Notes: generated from the letters alone by a model not told the origin. A stretch of 11,105 nucleotides of DNA from Campylobacteraceae bacterium (GCA_027002665.1 JALWZK010000297.1:1-11105); one strand, 5' to 3'; positions 1 to 6,601 are shown, counted from the first letter of the stretch. Made by a program: numbers and translations.

Positions 1-1120
1 TACCAATAGTGTTAAATAGCTCTTCTAATCTATTGGTTAAAACTTTTAGGCTCTTTTTAGCACTAATATATATTGGAGAGAATTTAGAGATTTTATCTCT
101 ATCAAATTTTTGTGGTAAATCGGACTTATTTATAGCAGTAATTATATATTTATTTGAGATATTTTCCAATATATCTATGATTTTTTTATCTTTATTATCA
201 TAGAGGGAGCTTCCATCAAATAGAGCAATAATAACATCTGCCTCATCTATTGAACTAATTGACCTTTCAACCCCAATTCTCTCAATCTCATCTCCTGCCT
301 CTCTAATACCTGCTGTATCTATAAGTCTAATAAGGTGAGAGCCTATTCTGACCTGCTCCTCTATTGTATCTCGGGTTGTTCCTGCGATACTGCTTACAAT
401 TGCTCGATTATAGTTTAGTAGTCCATTTAGAAGAGAGCTTTTACCCACATTTGGTTTTCCAATAATGGCAACTCTAAAGCCATCAATTAGCCCTTTTCTT
501 CTATAACTGGCTTCTAAGATATTATCTATCTGCCCTATTAGGCTATCTAACTGTTTGGTAATATTTTCTAAAATATCCTCTGGTATATCCTCCTCGGCAT
601 AATCTATCATAACTTCAGAGTAGGCAATGGCTCTAAGTAGGGCATCTCTACTTCTATCTATAAACTCTTTTAAATCCCCTTTTAACTGTCTCGCTAAGAT
701 TTTAGCCCCATCCACAGATTGTGCCTCTATAAGTTTGGCAATAGCTTCAGCCTTAGTTAAATCTATTTTGCCATTTAGAAATGCCCTCTTTGAAAACTCT
801 CCAGCCTCTGCTAATCTAGCTCCATAAAATATAGCTGTCTCTAAAATCTCTTGAGCTACAATAAACCCGCCATGGCATTGAAACTCAACAATATCTTCAC
901 CTGTAAAGCTCTTTGGAGCTTTAAAATAGATGACAATGGCTTGGTCGATGAGAGTATCATCTCGATTGTAGAGTGAGCTAAGATAGACAACTCTTGGCTC
1001 TATCTTAGCTTTTTTGGTAATTTTTTTTGCTATATCAAGAGAGAGAGAGCCACTAACTCTAATAATAGAGATAGAGGCTACTCCAGGAGCTGTAGCGATG
1101 GCTACTATTGTAGCGGACAT
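1..1120 (-). CDS. mnmE: MnmE (TrmE), tRNA U34-modifying GTPase; 3' end cut by window edge
   Basis: MnmE works with MnmG to install the (carboxymethyl)aminomethyl group on uridine 34 of certain tRNAs, using a tetrahydrofolate one-carbon donor and GTP. About 373 residues are visible; the family is about 450, so the C-terminal helical end with its usual CxGK tail lies beyond position 1. The N-terminal folate-binding domain (residues 1-120) shows FTGEDIVEFQCHGG (72-85) and the conserved stretch ending RAFLNGKIDLTKAEA. The GTPase domain shows G1 GKPNVGKSS (221-229), the K-loop/G2 IAGTTRDT (245-252), G3 DTAGIR (268-273) and G4 NKSD (331-334). The ATG at 1120 lies 2 bases after the jag stop, so the two are probably co-transcribed as the last genes of the rpmH cluster. 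No frameshift is seen in the visible part. Identity is certain; only the end is missing. Confidence 0.98.
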   Translation of the reverse strand, partial: MSATIVAIATAPGVASISIIRVSGSLSLDIAKKITKKAKIEPRVVYLSSLYNRDDTLIDQAIVIYFKAPKSFTGEDIVEFQCHGGFIVAQEILETAIFYGARLAEAGEFSKRAFLNGKIDLTKAEAIAKLIEAQSVDGAKILARQLKGDLKEFIDRSRDALLRAIAYSEVMIDYAEEDIPEDILENITKQLDSLIGQIDNILEASYRRKGLIDGFRVAIIGKPNVGKSSLLNGLLNYNRAIVSSIAGTTRDTIEEQVRIGSHLIRLIDTAGIREAGDEIERIGVERSISSIDEADVIIALFDGSSLYDNKDKKIIDILENISNKYIITAINKSDLPQKFDRDKISKFSPIYISAKKSLKVLTNRLEELFNTIG

Positions 1121-1122
1121 AT

Positions 1123-1950
1123 CTAACCTTTTTTAGCACTATTAAAATCATTTATAATTATAAATTTTCTATTATCCTTACCGGTTTTTATAGCTACATA
1201 CTTATTCGGAAATTTTGCACGAAGTTGCTCTAAGGCAATTTGGACTAAAATGCCATCTAAGGGTTTTGTCTTTCCCCTGCCATTAATCTCGATATGCTCA
1301 ATAATAGGTTTTAAGTAATTCTCAATCATCGCCTGTTGTGACTGGATAAACTCTGCAATTTCAAGCTTTAAATATAAATCGTATTTAGAGTTTATCCAAT
1401 TAAATAACATATATGATAGAGCATTATATCTATACCCCTCTTTTCCAATTAGAAGTGCGGCATCTTCTCCATCTATAAATATGTGAGCTATCTTATTAAA
1501 TACATCAACCTCTACAGTATCAATATCAAAACAGCTTATATCTATTAACTTTTTTATCTTATCTTCTATCTCAATAGCCAAGGCTCGATTTTGAGGAGAG
1601 TTCCTATCATCACCAAACTCACTAATATCCTCTTTATTGGTTTCAAAAAAGCTATTTAGAACTTTATCATCCTCTTTTATATCTATACTACTATTACTCT
1701 TCTCTGCTACTTTTGAGGTATCCTCTCTATTTGACTCCTCTTTAATCTCCTCCTTTTCATCTATACTCTTTTGACTATTAATTTTTTTAACTGCCACTAT
1801 AATAGCCGGTTTCTTAAAGAGTCCCATTACACCTGTTGTTGGATATTGGATTATTTCATAATTTATCTCTGTAATTGAGCAGTTAAACTCTTTCGATGCC
1901 TTTTTATATGCCTCTTCAAGGGTTTCTGCTTCAATTCTTTTCATAGTCAT
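1123..1950 (-). CDS. jag: Jag/KhpB-type KH-domain RNA-binding protein
   Basis: This 275-residue protein sits between yidC and mnmE, the usual place for jag. The N-terminal Jag_N-like domain (about 4-55) contains YPTTGVMGLFKKPA. An acidic, Ser/Glu-rich linker follows (57-118), then a type II KH domain (about 120-200) with the nucleic-acid-binding loop LIGKEGYRYNALSY (167-180). The C-terminal part (210-270) has the size and predicted order of an R3H domain, but I do not see the R-x3-H signature: the matching stretch reads PLDGILVQIALEQL. The start ATG at 1950 has a good AAGGGGG ribosome site 9 bases upstream; a second ATG two codons in is less well placed. The family is linked to RNA binding and envelope growth. 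From knowledge of the phylum, the Helicobacter pylori relative HP1451 binds the VirB11-type ATPase HP0525; whether this protein does likewise is unknown. Confidence 0.9.
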   Translation of the reverse strand: MTMKRIEAETLEEAYKKASKEFNCSITEINYEIIQYPTTGVMGLFKKPAIIVAVKKINSQKSIDEKEEIKEESNREDTSKVAEKSNSSIDIKEDDKVLNSFFETNKEDISEFGDDRNSPQNRALAIEIEDKIKKLIDISCFDIDTVEVDVFNKIAHIFIDGEDAALLIGKEGYRYNALSYMLFNWINSKYDLYLKLEIAEFIQSQQAMIENYLKPIIEHIEINGRGKTKPLDGILVQIALEQLRAKFPNKYVAIKTGKDNRKFIIINDFNSAKKG

Positions 1951-1971
1951 ATTGTAGTTCCCCCTTTTATA

Positions 1972-3567
1972 CTATTTTTTTGTTAATTTTTGAGTTGCTT
2001 TATGTTTCTCATAGGCTTCATTGATTATATACTGTTGAGCGATTGTAAATATATTATTTACTAACCAATATAGGACTAAACCTGATGGGAATGTTAAAAA
2101 GAATATTGTCATAATTACAGGTAGCCATTGAAAAATCTTCTGTTGCATTGGGTCAGTTACCGAGTTTGGTGTAATTTTCTGTTGAACCCACATAGATACA
2201 CCCATTAAAATTGGTAATACAAAATATGGGTCTTTTTGAGATAAATCGGTAATCCATAACGCCCAAGATGCACCTTTAAGCTCAACTGCATTTAGAAATA
2301 CTCTATATAGTGCAAAAAATATTGGGATTTGAAGTAGCATAGGAAGACAACCACCCATTGGATTCGCATCATGCTTTCTATATAACTCCATCATCTTCAT
2401 ATTCATCTTCTGTGCATCATCTTTATATCTCTCTCTTATCTCATTCATCTTAGGTGCTAAATCTTTAAGCTTCTGCATGGACATCATGCCCTTATATGAT
2501 AGAGGGAATAGTATAAGTTTAATAAAGAGAGTTAAGATAATAATTGACCAACCCCAATTTCCAATAAGTTTATCTATCCAGTGGAGTATTTTAAATAGAG
2601 GTTTAGATAGAAATGTAAACCAACCATACTCAATAGCCTCTGTCAATTCCGGCTCAATCGAATATAGAGTATCATAATTTTTAGCCCCTATATATCCATG
2701 TATTTTTAAATTTTGTTCACCTTGAACAAATATAAGAGCATTCTCCTCCGGAGTTGTTATATAGGATACATTAATAGGTTTCTCAAAACTATATAGTATA
2801 GAGGTGTAGTATCTATCAAATGATGCTGTAAATTTTGCATTGGGAAATGTTGGACTTCCCTCTGCATCTCCATCTTCAATAATCTTAGTTGTTCCATCCG
2901 ATTTTCTGACCATTGCCCCTTTTACAACCATATATCTACTACGGTCTGCATCTGGTCTCTGACCGGTTGTTATAAAGTAAAGTGCAGGAGATGATAGATT
3001 AATATCTAAATCATAATGCCCATCTCTATAGAATGTAATCTTCTTAGATACGGTAACAGAGCTTAATTTTTGTGTTAATATTAAACTCTCTTTCGCTCCA
3101 TTTAAAACTATCTCTTTTCTATCTGCACTATATGGAGTTTTCAACGCCTCTTGATTTAATTTTTGGTCAGCAAATCTTATCTCTAAGGGTTTAACCCAAT
3201 TGGGATTAAGTAGCTTTAAGGGTTTACCCTCATATCTATACTTATCCTCTAAGAGTTTAACCTGTGCTACCCTTCCAATATCATCGATAGTATAGATAAA
3301 CTTATCAGACTTTATAGTTGAGAGTGCATGAAGTTCCGTAATAGGTGCATTGCTGGTAGATGTCTTTGGTAAACTACTTGCAACTGCATTACTATCTACA
3401 ACCTTTGGTATATCTGCACTCTGCTCAACTACACTGCTACTATTACTACTATTACTATCAATAGCCTTCGGAGGCTTTGGCACAAACATATCAAACAGCA
3501 CAAATACTGCAAACGAAAGCACTAATGCTAACAGAAGTCTCTTTTGTAAATCTTGTTGTTGTTCCAC
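1972..3567 (-). CDS. yidC: YidC/Oxa1 membrane protein insertase
   Basis: YidC inserts and folds inner-membrane proteins, alone or with SecYEG. The 531-residue length fits the Gram-negative form. The first TM segment is at about 11-28. A Ser/Asn-rich linker (36-75) and the large periplasmic beta-sandwich domain (about 76-310) follow, then the conserved C-terminal TM bundle from about 337. Conserved stretches include PMGGCLPMLLQIP (403-415), DPYFVLPILMGVSMW (446-460), TDPMQQKI (471-478) and FPSGLVLYW (493-501). Lys350 occupies the place of the Escherichia coli groove arginine R366, so the positive charge is kept. The start codon is GTG at 3567, preceded by AAAGGTAA. It begins 121 bases after rnpA, and yidD is absent from that gap. 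jag follows 21 bases after the stop, so the two are probably co-transcribed. Confidence 0.98.
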   Translation of the reverse strand: MEQQQDLQKRLLLALVLSFAVFVLFDMFVPKPPKAIDSNSSNSSSVVEQSADIPKVVDSNAVASSLPKTSTSNAPITELHALSTIKSDKFIYTIDDIGRVAQVKLLEDKYRYEGKPLKLLNPNWVKPLEIRFADQKLNQEALKTPYSADRKEIVLNGAKESLILTQKLSSVTVSKKITFYRDGHYDLDINLSSPALYFITTGQRPDADRSRYMVVKGAMVRKSDGTTKIIEDGDAEGSPTFPNAKFTASFDRYYTSILYSFEKPINVSYITTPEENALIFVQGEQNLKIHGYIGAKNYDTLYSIEPELTEAIEYGWFTFLSKPLFKILHWIDKLIGNWGWSIIILTLFIKLILFPLSYKGMMSMQKLKDLAPKMNEIRERYKDDAQKMNMKMMELYRKHDANPMGGCLPMLLQIPIFFALYRVFLNAVELKGASWALWITDLSQKDPYFVLPILMGVSMWVQQKITPNSVTDPMQQKIFQWLPVIMTIFFLTFPSGLVLYWLVNNIFTIAQQYIINEAYEKHKATQKLTKK

Positions 3568-3661
3568 TATAAATTACCTTTTATTCTTAGCTATTAAGAA
3601 ATATTATTTAAGCATTAAACTATATTAATTAGTTAAGAACTTTATTTGAAATCGGTAGTTG

Positions 3662-3674
3662 GATTATATCTAAA
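3662..3674 (-). promoter_or_regulatory. Putative sigma70 -10 region for yidC
   Basis: On the minus strand the rnpA-yidC gap carries TTTAGATATAATC, which contains a perfect TATAAT (3663-3668) about 95 bases upstream of the yidC GTG. The same 13 bases occur upstream of the response regulator at 10688-10700. No clear -35 hexamer is visible, which is normal for Campylobacterota promoters. This would let yidC-jag-mnmE be transcribed separately from rpmH-rnpA. In such AT-rich DNA a TATAAT alone is weak evidence. Confidence 0.45.
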
Positions 3675-3688
3675 AGTGTTTAAAATAA

Positions 3689-4030
3689 TCATTGCTTTAT
3701 GGCATTTAAACGCTTTAATGCTTTAAAAAATGATTTCTGTAACTTCCCATAATCACTCTTAACTATTAAAGGTTTAGCTACCAATATATAATTGCCCTTT
3801 TCTAATTTATTGAGATGATTTATCATGAGAGATTTTAATAGTCGTTTTGCTCTGTTCCTAACAACGGCTTTACCAACTTTTTTACTGGCAACAACGCCAA
3901 ATTTATAGCCATTATTATTAGATTGATAGAATACTACAAACTCTGAAGTGTGAACACTTTTAGAGTTTTGATAAACTCTATTGAACTCTTTAGTAGTTTT
4001 AATACTACTAAAATGTTTTATACGGCTAAT
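3689..4030 (-). CDS. rnpA: RNase P protein component, apparent AUU start inside rpmH
   Basis: RnpA is the protein subunit of RNase P, which trims the 5' leader of tRNA precursors with the catalytic RNA. From the proposed start it has 113 residues, normal for the family. The hallmark region [19 protein letters not shown] runs over residues 45-63 with the RNR motif at 58-60; the early KEFNRVY (14-20) is also typical. The frame opens after a TAG inside rpmH and holds no ATG, GTG or TTG before the conserved part; the first ATG is at the Met of SLMINH, past the RNR motif. ATT at 4030 is the best start: AAAGG at 4040-4044 (inside rpmH) lies 9 bases upstream. ATA at 4021 is the alternative but lies 18 bases away. 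With the ATT start, rnpA overlaps the end of rpmH by 13 bases. Gene identity is sure; the exact start is not. Confidence 0.92.
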   Translation of the reverse strand: MSRIKHFSSIKTTKEFNRVYQNSKSVHTSEFVVFYQSNNNGYKFGVVASKKVGKAVVRNRAKRLLKSLMINHLNKLEKGNYILVAKPLIVKSDYGKLQKSFFKALKRLNAIKQ

Positions 4031-4152
4031 CTTTTTCTACCTTTAGCTCTTCTTGCAGAGATGATTTTTCTTCCATTTTTTGTTTTCATTCTGGCTCTAA
4101 AACCGTGAGTTCTCTTTCTCGGTGTGTTGTGTGGTTGAAATGTTCTTTTCAT
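4018..4152 (-). CDS. rpmH: 50S ribosomal protein L34
   Basis: This 44-residue, highly basic protein begins [20 protein letters not shown] and ends [11 protein letters not shown], which is the L34 sequence from end to end; the length is exactly that of the family. L34 is a component of the large ribosomal subunit. An AAGGA ribosome site (4165-4169) lies 12 bases upstream of the ATG. The gene heads the rpmH-rnpA-yidC-jag-mnmE cluster, and its last codons overlap the proposed start of rnpA. The AAAGG used as the likely rnpA ribosome site lies within its Ala-Lys-Gly codons near the C-terminus, so translation of the two is probably coupled. Confidence 0.98.
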   Translation of the reverse strand: MKRTFQPHNTPRKRTHGFRARMKTKNGRKIISARRAKGRKRLAV

Positions 4153-4190
4153 AACTGATAATTATCCTTAATAGTATTTTGAGACGAAAT

Positions 4191-4199
4191 TTTATACCA
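4191..4199 (-). promoter_or_regulatory. Putative extended -10 promoter of rpmH
   Basis: On the minus strand the 50-base gap between plsC and rpmH contains TGGTATAAA, an extended -10 element (TG-n-TATAAA), about 40 bases upstream of the rpmH ATG. The AAGGA ribosome site lies between the two. The position suits transcription of rpmH-rnpA independent of plsC. No -35 hexamer is evident. Confidence 0.5.
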
Positions 4200-4202
4200 A
4201 TT

Positions 4203-4904
4203 TTACTTAATATTAAATTGTTTTTTATAAATATCTTTTAGATTGCCCCTCTCCTTATAACTGAGAATATCACCTATCTCTATAGTAATAGTCTGTTTAA
4301 TAGTTCTATCTTTTAAAAAATTGGATAGAACCTCATCACTACGAGTTCTAATATATACGGGTAACATTGGCAGTCTATTCTTAATAGCAATTATTCTAAA
4401 TCCATCTTTAAACTCTAAGAGCGATTTATCGCTTTTGTTTCTTGTCCCTTCTGGAAATATAAAGATGGAGTGACCTTGCTTTACATTGGATTTAATATCT
4501 GCGAAAAAGGCTCCCATATTGGAGCTTTCTCTATCTAAAAGAATAGCACCACCATTTCTGACAAATAGTCCAAAAAATGGAGAGTTATATAGCTCCTTTT
4601 TAGATATCCACAATCCATAAATATCTGTATCTTTCAGAGCTATTTCAATTACTAAGGGGTCGATAATACCTCTATGGTTAGATAGAAGTATATATTGACC
4701 TTTCAGAGGTAGCTTTTCTCTATTTTTAACTTTAACAGAGATATTCAGCCTATTAAACAGGGTTTTCGAGTAGTCTATCCTTAATTTTTTTTTCTCTCTA
4801 TAACTCTTTGCACCTCTAAGTTTTAATCCGAAAAGATTTGTTAAAAATAGAGAATATATTGCTACCCTTATCTTATGTATTGTTATAATACTGTTTAAAT
4901 TCAT
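4203..4904 (-). CDS. plsC: PlsC-type 1-acylglycerol-3-phosphate acyltransferase
   Basis: This 233-residue protein is of the PlsC/LPLAT family, which transfers an acyl chain to lysophosphatidic acid to make phosphatidic acid, at the inner membrane. The catalytic block NHRGIID (76-82) supplies the H-x4-D motif (His77, Asp82). Block II is GGAILLDRES (118-127), block III FPEGTRNKS (150-158), and block IV is the LPVYI stretch (181-185). A hydrophobic stretch near residues 13-26 may anchor the N-terminus. The ATG at 4904 lies inside the preceding gene with a 32-base overlap and only a weak AAGAG-like ribosome site, suggesting translational coupling. The family has many paralogues (for example lyso-ornithine lipid acyltransferases), so the substrate is inferred; the acyltransferase fold is sure. 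Confidence 0.87.
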   Translation of the reverse strand: MNLNSIITIHKIRVAIYSLFLTNLFGLKLRGAKSYREKKKLRIDYSKTLFNRLNISVKVKNREKLPLKGQYILLSNHRGIIDPLVIEIALKDTDIYGLWISKKELYNSPFFGLFVRNGGAILLDRESSNMGAFFADIKSNVKQGHSIFIFPEGTRNKSDKSLLEFKDGFRIIAIKNRLPMLPVYIRTRSDEVLSNFLKDRTIKQTITIEIGDILSYKERGNLKDIYKKQFNIK

Positions 4905-5121
4905 TTTCTACTCTTTTAGCCTCTACTACACCCATCATAGATAGTCTATCTCCAACTATATAGTTATCATCTCTAAGTTCTCTAAATACTTTGAGTGCTT
5001 CACTTCTATTGAGAAACATATCGGCATATATTAAACTCTCCATTACATCATTTATGGTCTCATCACTCCCTTTTTTTAAAATAGCCAAAAGAGATACCCT
5101 TTTTAATAAATCTAAATCCAC
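4873..5121 (-). CDS. Unrecognised small protein, 82 residues
   Basis: I do not recognise this protein. It is short, charged and apparently cytosolic, with no signal peptide or membrane segment. Predicted content is mainly helical, with an acidic first half and a basic stretch (EALKVFRELRDDNYIVGD) that could resemble a small winged-helix fold; this is only an impression. I chose the GTG at 5121 because AGAGG (5131-5135) lies 9 bases upstream. The frame also has a TTG at 5127, but that is only 3 bases from the ribosome site. The gene starts 21 bases after the lipoprotein stop and its end overlaps plsC by 32 bases, so all three are probably co-transcribed. The tight coupling and clean frame argue for a real gene. 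Confidence 0.75.
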   Translation of the reverse strand: MDLDLLKRVSLLAILKKGSDETINDVMESLIYADMFLNRSEALKVFRELRDDNYIVGDRLSMMGVVEAKRVENEFKQYYNNT

Positions 5122-5142
5122 AATCAAATTCCTCTAAGTGAA

Positions 5143-5478
5143 CTATTTATCTTCATAGAAGATATAATTTGTTGAATAGTCAGAGAACTCAAAATAGACA
5201 CGATACTCATCTTTATCCTTTTTACCATTTAGATTTTTATCATTATACCCATAACCATATCTATATGGTCTATCTTTTCCATTATCTGTGCCGGTAGCAG
5301 TTGTAAGTTTATCTATATCCAGAAATCTCTTTACCAACTTATCTCCCGCATAAATCTCTAAGATACCATTAGTTCCAGTCCAATTTTGAATAGAACGGCT
5401 AAATTTATTTTGTGCCTCTTGAGTGCAACCCATAAATAGTGTCAATGAAGCGGTTAAAAGTAGATATTTTAGTTTCAT
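5143..5478 (-). CDS. Small lipoprotein with EF-hand-like loop
   Basis: This 111-residue protein starts with a lipoprotein signal peptide: basic MKLK, a hydrophobic core and the lipobox LFMGC, with the lipidated cysteine at residue 18. The mature part begins TQEAQNKFSRSIQNWTGTNG and contains an aromatic-rich segment. Residues 80-91 read DKNLNGKKDKDE, with Asp/Asn/Asn at loop positions 1, 3 and 5, Gly at 6, Asp at 9 and Glu at 12: the ligand pattern of an EF-hand calcium loop. Only one such loop is present. A strong AAGGAG ribosome site (5485-5490) lies 6 bases before the ATG. It follows the ThiF-like gene by 40 bases and precedes the small gene by 21. I do not recognise the family or its function; calcium binding is inference from the pattern. 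Confidence 0.88.
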   Translation of the reverse strand: MKLKYLLLTASLTLFMGCTQEAQNKFSRSIQNWTGTNGILEIYAGDKLVKRFLDIDKLTTATGTDNGKDRPYRYGYGYNDKNLNGKKDKDEYRVYFEFSDYSTNYIFYEDK

Positions 5479-5484
5479 AAATTA

Positions 5485-5490
5485 CTCCTT
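5485..5490 (-). promoter_or_regulatory. Strong ribosome binding site of the lipoprotein gene
   Basis: AAGGAG on the minus strand, 6 bases before the ATG at 5478, is the best Shine-Dalgarno match in the window. It fixes the start and suggests that the lipoprotein is translated well. Confidence 0.75.
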
Positions 5491-5518
5491 TTTTTATAAG
5501 TTAAAATATCTTAACAGA

Positions 5519-6199
5519 TTAATTTTGAGTTGGCATATTAAATTTTTGAGTTATCAACTCTCCATCACTGTTAAAATATAGGTAGTATAGTTTATCTTTT
5601 ACTATAGGTAGCTTAGTTAAGTATCTAAGTGCCAAATTTGCTTGAAATGAAGCTATATGCATAACAATTGGAGCAGTAACCCCTGCCGGTTTATGCTCTC
5701 CAATATTAAAGATTTGAAATGAGGCTCTATCAAAAAAGCAGACCTGTCCATTAAATGCCTCTACACTCCCATATATCCATGGGGTATTTCTCTGCTTAGC
5801 AAATCTATCTATCTCCTCTCTTGCATGTAGATTATCAGTAGCATCTAAAATAAGGTCATACTTTTTATCTATATTTTGAAACTCATTAAACTCTATAGTA
5901 TAAGCATGGACTTTTATAAAAGGATTTTTAGATTTTATAATATCTGCTACAACTTCAGATTTATATCTTCCCTCGTCTTCTATAGTAAATGCTATCTGTC
6001 TATGAATATTGTGTAGAGAGACTCTATCAAAATCTACTATATTAATCTCTCCTATTCCAGAAGTTCCTAAGGCGTAAGCGAGAGAACAACCAAGTCCTCC
6101 AGCACCAATAATTGCTATCTTTTTATCCTGAAGAGAGTTTTGAGTCTCCTCTCCCCAGAGTTGAATCTGTCTTTTAAAATAATCTTCTACTGTTATCAT
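5519..6199 (-). CDS. ThiF/MoeB/HesA family adenylyltransferase (E1-like)
   Basis: This 226-residue E1-like enzyme should adenylate the C-terminus of a small ubiquitin-like sulfur carrier such as ThiS or MoaD. It shows the start motif KRQIQLWG (9-16, with the ATP-contacting Arg10), the nucleotide-binding GAGGLG (32-37), the acidic pair DFD (56-58), HRQ with Arg67, Lys80, and the Mg-binding DATDN (119-123, Asp122). The two CxxC pairs that bind zinc in MoeB and ThiF are missing; the only cysteines are Cys38 and Cys154. No thiS, moaD or other cofactor gene is nearby, so the pathway cannot be told from context. The ATG at 6199 has no clear ribosome site. It is the first minus-strand gene of the run and is divergent from the gene at 6270. 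ThiF-like thiamine synthesis or a dedicated E1 role are both possible. Confidence 0.85.
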   Translation of the reverse strand: MITVEDYFKRQIQLWGEETQNSLQDKKIAIIGAGGLGCSLAYALGTSGIGEINIVDFDRVSLHNIHRQIAFTIEDEGRYKSEVVADIIKSKNPFIKVHAYTIEFNEFQNIDKKYDLILDATDNLHAREEIDRFAKQRNTPWIYGSVEAFNGQVCFFDRASFQIFNIGEHKPAGVTAPIVMHIASFQANLALRYLTKLPIVKDKLYYLYFNSDGELITQKFNMPTQN

Positions 6200-6240
6200 A
6201 TTGAAAGTTTATCCAAAACATCTAAAAACTAAAATAAATA

Positions 6241-6249
6241 TGTTACAAT
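6241..6249 (+). promoter_or_regulatory. Putative extended -10 promoter for the two-TM protein
   Basis: TGTTACAAT fits an extended -10 element (TG-n-TACAAT) in the 70-base divergent gap. The ribosome site AAAAGGG (6257-6263) and the ATG at 6270 follow closely, so the leader would be very short. Confidence 0.4.
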
Positions 6250-6269
6250 ATTAATAAAAAGGGTATATT

Positions 6270-6581
6270 ATGTATATTTTTATTATTCTATTTATCTTAC
6301 CATTTTTAATAACTATAAAAGTTTTACAAAATAGTGGTAAAGTTGCTATTGAGACCAGAGCTTTAACAGATAAGGAAGATAAAGAGATTGGCGAAGAGAT
6401 GATGATACATCAAGCATTGGAAAGAGTTGGAGCAATGCCCTCTCATCACCATAAAGAGGAGCAACTTAAACGAGAGAAGAGTATAAATTTTCATAATCTG
6501 TGGCATATTTTAGGTTACTCTATAATAGTTGTAGAGATTTGGTATCTCTATATAGTATTATTTAGATTAATTGATAACTAA
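6270..6581 (+). CDS. Unrecognised 103-residue protein with two membrane segments
   Basis: I do not recognise this protein. A hydrophobic segment starts at the first residue (about 2-18) and a second spans about 78-98 near the C-terminus. Between them lies a charged, probably helical linker (about 30-72) with EIGEEMMIHQALERVGAMP and a three-histidine cluster (residues 59-61). The order suggests a hairpin with both ends on one side of the membrane. The start is supported by AAAAGGG 6 bases upstream. It precedes eno on the same strand by 61 bases, but eno seems to have its own promoter. In H. pylori and Campylobacter jejuni the gene before eno is recA; here this protein takes that slot. Function unknown. 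Confidence 0.75.
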   Translation: MYIFIILFILPFLITIKVLQNSGKVAIETRALTDKEDKEIGEEMMIHQALERVGAMPSHHHKEEQLKREKSINFHNLWHILGYSIIVVEIWYLYIVLFRLIDN

Positions 6582-6601
6582 GAGTTATATCTTATATCTA
6601 A

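Noticed and set aside
9..827. Plus-strand ORFs at 9-203 and 627-827
   Set aside because: Both are antisense to mnmE, whose frame is intact and has all the GTPase motifs.
2477..2677. Plus-strand ORF of 66 codons
   Set aside because: Antisense shadow of yidC with no coding features of its own.
3421..3460. Trinucleotide run (CTA/TTA-type repeats) in yidC as a microsatellite or phase-variable tract
   Set aside because: It encodes the Ser/Asn linker of YidC, is imperfect, and a 3-base unit would not shift the frame.
3350..3628. Plus-strand ORF of 92 codons opposite the start of yidC
   Set aside because: It lies antisense to the YidC N-terminus, its Leu/Ser/Thr repeats mirror the Ser/Asn linker of YidC, and it has no ribosome site or recognisable domain.
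4600..4615. DnaA-box-like TATCCACAA and the rpmH/rnpA context suggesting a replication origin
   Set aside because: It is a single imperfect match inside plsC with no cluster, and dnaA and dnaN are absent.
5492..5498. TATAAA upstream of the lipoprotein gene as a -10 element
   Set aside because: It abuts the ribosome binding site, so the transcript would start within or after it.
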